Part shown: positions 31,082 to 34,713 of the stretch, in pieces
How positions within the stretch are numbered: position 1 is the first letter of the stretch
How the letters are laid out: the number at the start of each line of letters is the position of its first letter
Assembly (NCBI GenBank): GCA_902801165.1
Contig: CADCHI010000055.1
Location: 1 to 34,713 of the forward strand
Source of the DNA: an uncultured Eubacteriales bacterium
Lineage (GTDB): Bacteria > Bacillota > Clostridia > Christensenellales > Aristaeellaceae
Length of the DNA: 34,713 nucleotides
Reading direction: 5' to 3'
The notes under the pieces: model-generated
The model's input: only the letters and a program-made list of their open reading frames with translations
Told to the model about the DNA's origin: nothing
Databases searched by the model: none
Program-made: the position numbers and the translations under genes

Positions 31082-31705
31082 CTACAGCGCCATCATGCAG
31101 CAGCCGGAGGGGCTGTCCGCCGTGAGCGCCACCTCATTGGGCAGGTATTTCGCCCCGGTGAGCCGCGCGAACTCCGCCTCGTCGGAGATCGGGAAGTGGC
31201 AGTACGCATTGCTGAAGTGCATGGCCACGGCGCAGCGGGGTTTGAAGGCCTCGATCAGCGCCACGGCGGCGGGGGTGTCGATGGTGAAGTAGCCGCCGAT
31301 GGGGATCAGCATCACGTCCAGGTTCGACAGGGCCTGCTTCTGCGCCTCGGTGTCCGGCTGGTGGCCCAGGTCGCCCAGGTGGGCGACGCGCAGGCCGTCG
31401 GCCTCGATCAGGTGGATCAGGTTCTGGCCCCGCTTCGCGCCGCGCTGGTCGTCGTGGAAGCTGGGCACGGCGGTGATCTTCGCGCCGAAGAGCTCCCGGG
31501 AGCCCGGCGCGTCGAGGATGACCGGGTCGCCCTCCACGGCGGCAAAGCAGTTGTGGTCGAAGTGGCCGTGGCTGGAGAGGGCGGCGTCGGCCCGCACCTT
31601 CAGCGGGGGATAACCCACGGAGTCGTCGTAGGGGTCGGTCACCAGCACCTTGCCGTTGTCCAGGGTCAGTTGGAAGCAGGAATGTCCCAGCCATTTGAGC
31701 TTCAT
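31082..31705 (-). CDS. Metallo-beta-lactamase-fold hydrolase (UPF0173-like)
   Basis: A 207-residue stand-alone metallo-beta-lactamase-fold protein. MKLKWLGHSCFQL opens the fold, SSHGHFDHN gives H-x-H-x-D-H (46-51), followed by FHDD, HLGDLGH and AVAMHFSN as the other metal ligands. This matches the UPF0173 metal-dependent hydrolases, whose substrates are mostly unknown. GAGGA lies 8 nt before the ATG, and the gene begins 1 nt after the stop of the preceding gene. Confidence 0.9.
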   Translation of the reverse strand: MKLKWLGHSCFQLTLDNGKVLVTDPYDDSVGYPPLKVRADAALSSHGHFDHNCFAAVEGDPVILDAPGSRELFGAKITAVPSFHDDQRGAKRGQNLIHLIEADGLRVAHLGDLGHQPDTEAQKQALSNLDVMLIPIGGYFTIDTPAAVALIEAFKPRCAVAMHFSNAYCHFPISDEAEFARLTGAKYLPNEVALTADSPSGCCMMAL

Positions 31706-31706
31706 A

Positions 31707-32198
31707 TCATCGTTCCTCCTCGATCAGATGGTGGAGCAGCGCGCAGGCGTACAGCCCGCTGCCGCGGGTCGGTCCTTCGGGGTGGATTCCGTTCAGTCGC
31801 AGGCACTCGGCGGCCCGCTGCCGAAGCGCACGGTCAAAGCGCTCGGCGCCGTCTCCGCCGTCCAGCGCCCGCGCGCCCAGCGCGAACAGCATAAGGCTCT
31901 CTTCCTCCGGGTCCTGGCCCGCGAAGCGGAAAAGGCTATTGCAGAAAGCGTCCGGCGGACCGGGGAATTGGGCCTCCAATGCCTTCGACCATGCCGGGCC
32001 GGGGGAGAGGCGCGCGAGGCCGTCCCGCGCTTCGACGGCGAACCCGGCTTCCCGCAGGGCCTGCCGCCAGCCTCCGTCGGGGCAGCGCAGGGGCGCGTCG
32101 GTGACGAACAGCCCGTCGCCCCGATCCCGGCGCAGGAACGCGCCCGCCGGCTGCGCGGCGCGGGCCGCCTGCCGCAGCGCCAGGGCGAAGCTATTCAT
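31707..32198 (-). CDS. Unknown protein in the acpS-nnr operon
   Basis: A 163-residue protein I do not recognise. It opens with MNSFALALRQAARAAQPAGA, then FLRRDRGDGLFVTDAPLR and a Trp/Arg-rich stretch, and has a helical C-terminal half (LMLFALGARALDG, FDRALRQRAAECLRL, GLYACALLHHLIEEER). No signal peptide, no membrane helix. It overlaps the end of nnr by 8 nt (ATGAATAG) and is 1 nt from the next gene, so it is almost certainly translated in coupling with both. High GC and codon use match neighbours. Confidence 0.75.
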   Translation of the reverse strand: MNSFALALRQAARAAQPAGAFLRRDRGDGLFVTDAPLRCPDGGWRQALREAGFAVEARDGLARLSPGPAWSKALEAQFPGPPDAFCNSLFRFAGQDPEEESLMLFALGARALDGGDGAERFDRALRQRAAECLRLNGIHPEGPTRGSGLYACALLHHLIEEER

Positions 32199-33702
32199 AG
32201 TCCCTCAGCGCCTGGGGAAGGGCGTCGACGAGGTCCCCGGCGCACATGCCCCGAGGTCCGAACCGGGCTTGGGCCAGCTCCCCGGCGTGGCCGTGGATCT
32301 CGCTGCCCAGGGCGGCGCACAGGGCGAGGCGATCGCCGGACAGGCTGCCCTTGGCGGAAAGCTGGGCCATCAGCCCGCCGATGAGCCCGGACAGGCAGTC
32401 GCCGCTGCCGCCCTTGGCCATGCCGCAGCCGCCGCTGGCGCTGAGGACGGCCTGCTCGCCCACGGGCACGACGGTGGTCGCCCCCTTCAGCAGCGCCTGG
32501 CAGCCCAGGGCCCGGAGGGCGAAGGCGTCCCCGATGGGGTCTGCCGGCCGCCGCCTCAGCAGCCGCGCGGCCTCGCCGGGGTGGGGGGTGAGCAGGTGGT
32601 GGGGTCGCAGCATGGACTTCAGCCGGTCGCTGGCGGCGATCAGATTCAGCGCGTCCGCGTCCAGCAGCAGGGGCCGCTCGCAGGTCAACAGCAGCTCCAG
32701 CACCTCCGACGCGGCCCTGCGGGAGAGCCCGCAGCCGCAGGCGATGGCGTCCATGCCCATCAGCGCGGGGTGCAGGACGCCGACGGCCTCCGGGGCGATG
32801 GCGCCGTCCCGCTCGGGAAGGGGCAGCCCCATGGCGCAGGGGGCCAGGGTTTGCAGGATGGGCAGCACGGAGGCGGGGCAGGCGACGGTGACCAGCCCGG
32901 CTCCGGAGCGCAGGGCGGCCTTGGCGCACAGCGCCGCGGCTCCGGCCATGCCCACGGAGCCGGCCACGATCAGCAGCCGCCCGTTCATGCCCTTGTGGGC
33001 GTTGCGGGGCTTGGGCGGCAGCGCCCGGCGCACGTCTTCGGCGGTCATCAGCCCGGCCATGTCCGTGGGGTGGAATTCGGCGGGGATGCCGATGTCCGCC
33101 ACCTCGATCTCGCCGCAGGCGTCCAGCCCGTCGGCCAGCCAGTGGCCGGTCTTGGCAAACTGGAAGGTGCAGGTGATGTCCGCCCGCACGCAGGGGAAGA
33201 AGGCCGTGCCGGCGGCGCCGTCCAGCCCGGAGGGGATGTCCACGGCGACGGTGCGGCTGCCCCGGGCGCGGTCGGCGTTCATGCGCTCGATCAGCGCGGC
33301 CGATGCCCCTTCAGGGGCGCGGGAGAGCCCGGTGCCGTACAGCGCGTCCACCCACAGGTCCGGGACCTCGGACACTTCTTTCTCCGTCCGCTCCTCAATG
33401 CCCAGCTCGATGGCGCGGCGGCGGTTCTCCACGGCGTCCGGGGTCGTGGGCGGGACGGCGGGGAAGAGGACGCAGCGTCCCCCCGCGGCGGCGTACAGGC
33501 GGGCGAGGGCGTAGCCGTCCCCGCCGTTGCCCCCGGGCCCGCAGGCGATGAACACCCGGCGGTCCGGGCCGTACCGGCGCAGCAGCATGCCCGCCAGGGC
33601 CTGGGCGGCCCGCTCCATCAGGTCGATGGAGGGGGTGCCGGTCTCGTCGAAGTAGCGGCGCTCCATGTCCCGCATGGCGCGGGGCGTGATCAGGGCTTGC
33701 AT
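32191..33702 (-). CDS. nnr: Bifunctional NAD(P)H-hydrate repair enzyme
   Basis: A 503-residue fusion that repairs damaged NADH and NADPH hydrates. The N-terminal YjeF_N epimerase domain (1-215) has GPGGNGGDGYALARLY (55-70), DALYGTGL (119-126) and DIPSGLDG (155-162). The C-terminal ADP/ATP-dependent dehydratase domain (about 218-503, ribokinase-like) has HKGMNGRLLIVAGS, LLLDADALN (346 onward), LTPHPGE (371-377) and GGSGDCLSGLI (431-441). Both active sites look complete. GGGAGG lies 7 nt before the ATG. It follows acpS by 39 nt, a frequent bacterial pairing. Confidence 0.96.
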   Translation of the reverse strand: MQALITPRAMRDMERRYFDETGTPSIDLMERAAQALAGMLLRRYGPDRRVFIACGPGGNGGDGYALARLYAAAGGRCVLFPAVPPTTPDAVENRRRAIELGIEERTEKEVSEVPDLWVDALYGTGLSRAPEGASAALIERMNADRARGSRTVAVDIPSGLDGAAGTAFFPCVRADITCTFQFAKTGHWLADGLDACGEIEVADIGIPAEFHPTDMAGLMTAEDVRRALPPKPRNAHKGMNGRLLIVAGSVGMAGAAALCAKAALRSGAGLVTVACPASVLPILQTLAPCAMGLPLPERDGAIAPEAVGVLHPALMGMDAIACGCGLSRRAASEVLELLLTCERPLLLDADALNLIAASDRLKSMLRPHHLLTPHPGEAARLLRRRPADPIGDAFALRALGCQALLKGATTVVPVGEQAVLSASGGCGMAKGGSGDCLSGLIGGLMAQLSAKGSLSGDRLALCAALGSEIHGHAGELAQARFGPRGMCAGDLVDALPQALRDYE

Positions 33703-33741
33703 GCTCTCGCCTCCCGAAAATGAAGTTGAGGGAAAAGGAAT

Positions 33742-34137
33742 TTAGCGCGACCCGACGCGCTCCAGGATCGCCGTGGCGGCGGCCATGCCGCCCTCGTGGG
33801 TGATGGACACCCACACGGCGTAGTCCGCGCCGCCGGCCAGGGCCTCGGCCCGGGCCTTCGCGCCGTTCAGCAGCGCGCAGACCGGGCGGCCCGCGGCGTC
33901 GGGCATGATTTCGATGTCGGAGGTGAAGAAGCCGGAGAAGCCGGTGCCCAGGGCCTTGGCGACGGCCTCCTTGGCGGCGAACAGCCCTGCGGCGATCTCC
34001 GGGCGGCGCAGGTCCGTGGCGGCGTCCAGCCGGGCCAGCTCCGCGGGGGTGTAGACCCGCTCCATGAAGTGCCGCTTTTCGATGGCGCGGCCGATGCGCT
34101 CGATGGCGCACAGGTCGTTTCCCAGGCCGAGTATCAC
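33742..34137 (-). CDS. acpS: Holo-[acyl-carrier-protein] synthase
   Basis: A 131-residue enzyme that transfers 4-phosphopantetheine from CoA to a serine of acyl carrier protein, essential for fatty-acid synthesis. GLGNDLCAIERI (4-15) with Mg2+-binding Asp8, FMERVYTPAEL (24-34), and LFAAKEAVAKALGTG (52-66) with Glu57 are diagnostic; VSITHEG at the end is the usual SxSH-like motif (here SITH). The start is GTG at 34137, with GGAGGG 7 nt upstream. It is the first gene of the long minus-strand unit. Confidence 0.95.
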   Translation of the reverse strand: MILGLGNDLCAIERIGRAIEKRHFMERVYTPAELARLDAATDLRRPEIAAGLFAAKEAVAKALGTGFSGFFTSDIEIMPDAAGRPVCALLNGAKARAEALAGGADYAVWVSITHEGGMAAATAILERVGSR

Positions 34138-34210
34138 GGGCAGGCCCTCCTTTTTGGCGCTGTCGGGACGCGGACGGCAAAACCGGCAAAAATGCGGCGT
34201 CCCGTTTAAT

Positions 34211-34219
34211 ATTATAGCA
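34211..34219 (-). promoter_or_regulatory. Extended -10 promoter of the acpS operon
   Basis: TGCTATAAT on the minus strand (TGn plus perfect TATAAT), 73 nt before the GTG at 34137. The -35 region (TGTCCA at 17 nt) is poor, which an extended -10 can tolerate. Confidence 0.6.
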
Positions 34220-34246
34220 CATGCCGGCGGATTTGGACAGATTTCC

Positions 34247-34275
34247 TTGTAAATCCGTTTTCAAATATGTATACT
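34247..34275 (+). promoter_or_regulatory. Promoter of the MoxR gene
   Basis: TTGTAA (34247-34252), 17-nt spacer, TATACT (34270-34275), 96 nt before the ATG at 34372. It is divergent from the acpS promoter. Confidence 0.6.
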
Positions 34276-34371
34276 TAAATTGGCTTCCTGTGGCCAGGCG
34301 TTCCCGTTTGGAACCCGAGGGCCCGCAGAGGCGTCCAAGAACAAGCGATTCTCAGCGAAGGAGACAGAGAT

Positions 34372-34713
34372 ATGCAGGTTACACAGCGTTTCGCCCAGAT
34401 GCTCACCAAGAACGTGGGCAAGGTGATTGTGGGCAAGGAGAGCGCCATCGAGCTGATGATGGTGGCCATACTGTGCCGGGGACACGTGCTGATCGAAGAC
34501 GTGCCCGGCGTGGGCAAGACCACCCTGGCCAGCGCGCTGGCGCGGTCCCTGGACTGCTCCTTCAAGCGCATACAGTTCACGCCGGACATCACGCCCAGCG
34601 ACATCACCGGCTTCTCCATCGCCAACTTCAAGACCGGCGAGCTGGAGTACCGCCCGGGCATGATCATGAGCCAGATCGTGCTGGCGGACGAGATCAACCG
34701 CACCTCGCCCAAG
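34372..34713 (+). CDS. MoxR-family AAA+ ATPase (partial, runs off the window)
   Basis: The first 114 codons are present and still open at the window edge. MoxR ATPases act as chaperone-like motors, usually encoded before von Willebrand-A and DUF58 proteins. Visible motifs: VGKVIVGKESAIELMM (N-terminal helix), Walker A EDVPGVGKTT (about 43-52), RIQFTPDITPSDITGF (sensor/insert region typical of MoxR) and Walker B LADEINRTSPK at the edge. AGGAGA lies 7 nt before the ATG. If the layout is usual, DUF58 and transglutaminase genes follow outside the window. Confidence 0.95.
   Translation, partial: MQVTQRFAQMLTKNVGKVIVGKESAIELMMVAILCRGHVLIEDVPGVGKTTLASALARSLDCSFKRIQFTPDITPSDITGFSIANFKTGELEYRPGMIMSQIVLADEINRTSPK

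Noticed and set aside
28140-31292. A 1050-codon + strand ORF
   Set aside because: It is antisense to the phosphohexomutase and FGGY kinase genes, has His/Gln/Gly/Val-biased composition typical of GC-rich shadows, and no domain.

Overview
The window reads as GC-rich chromosomal DNA of a Gram-positive, Clostridia-like bacterium (Bacillota). This rests on gene content (ScpA beside an M50 protease, VanW-domain protein, MepA-type MATE exporters, AcpS-Nnr pair, MoxR ATPase), on strong GGAGG ribosome-binding sites 5-9 nt before almost every start, and on plain sigma-70/sigma-A promoters. No marker here fixes genus or species. GC-rich codon use makes long false antisense ORFs common; they were left out.

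Layout. 1-560: decayed response-regulator receiver end, then a promoter. 560-6.5 kb: a lectin-fold (jelly-roll) protein, MATE exporter 1, an intracellular GH28-type glycosidase, then a DUF89 phosphatase and recF on the + strand. 6.6-10.4 kb (- strand): a polar amino-acid ABC importer (binding protein, permease, ATPase) followed by a CntK/DapF-type racemase and a small membrane protein; the permease gene is broken by an internal deletion. 10.5-13.4 kb (- strand): M50 protease, scpA, and a double VanW-domain secreted protein. 13.5-15.2 kb: MATE exporter 2 and tRNA-Ser(CGA). 15.2-16.7 kb: an AT-rich island (secreted unknown protein plus XRE regulator) bracketed by a 94-bp direct repeat, immediately after the tRNA. 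16.7-18.65 kb: a frameshifted secreted transglutaminase, an acetyltransferase tail and a 248-bp MITE. 18.65-22.2 kb: a large secreted tannase-like alpha/beta hydrolase (one frameshift) and a secreted Q/N/P/G-rich protein, both driven by promoters of the same unusual design. 22.4-24 kb: PHP phosphatase and an SDR. 24.1-28.05 kb: MATE exporters 3 and 4 around a HAD phosphatase. 28.2-34.2 kb (- strand): acpS - nnr - unknown - MBL hydrolase - FGGY kinase - phosphohexomutase. 34.37 kb to the edge: start of a MoxR ATPase.

How parts fit. The acpS-to-phosphohexomutase genes are tightly packed (overlaps of 8 nt, gaps of 0-71 nt) and likely one transcription unit combining cofactor repair/activation with sugar phosphorylation. 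The importer-racemase cluster suggests uptake and stereochemical conversion of an amino acid. Four separate MATE exporters in 28 kb is striking. Three genes carry frame-breaking lesions; these are either real decay or assembly errors, and read data would decide.

Best candidates for something undescribed: (a) the two secreted proteins at 18.6-22.1 kb sharing a direct-repeat promoter, (b) the CntK-like racemase attached to an amino-acid importer without the staphylopine genes, and (c) the tRNA-Ser-proximal repeat with three GCGAAGC hairpins and its AT-rich cargo.
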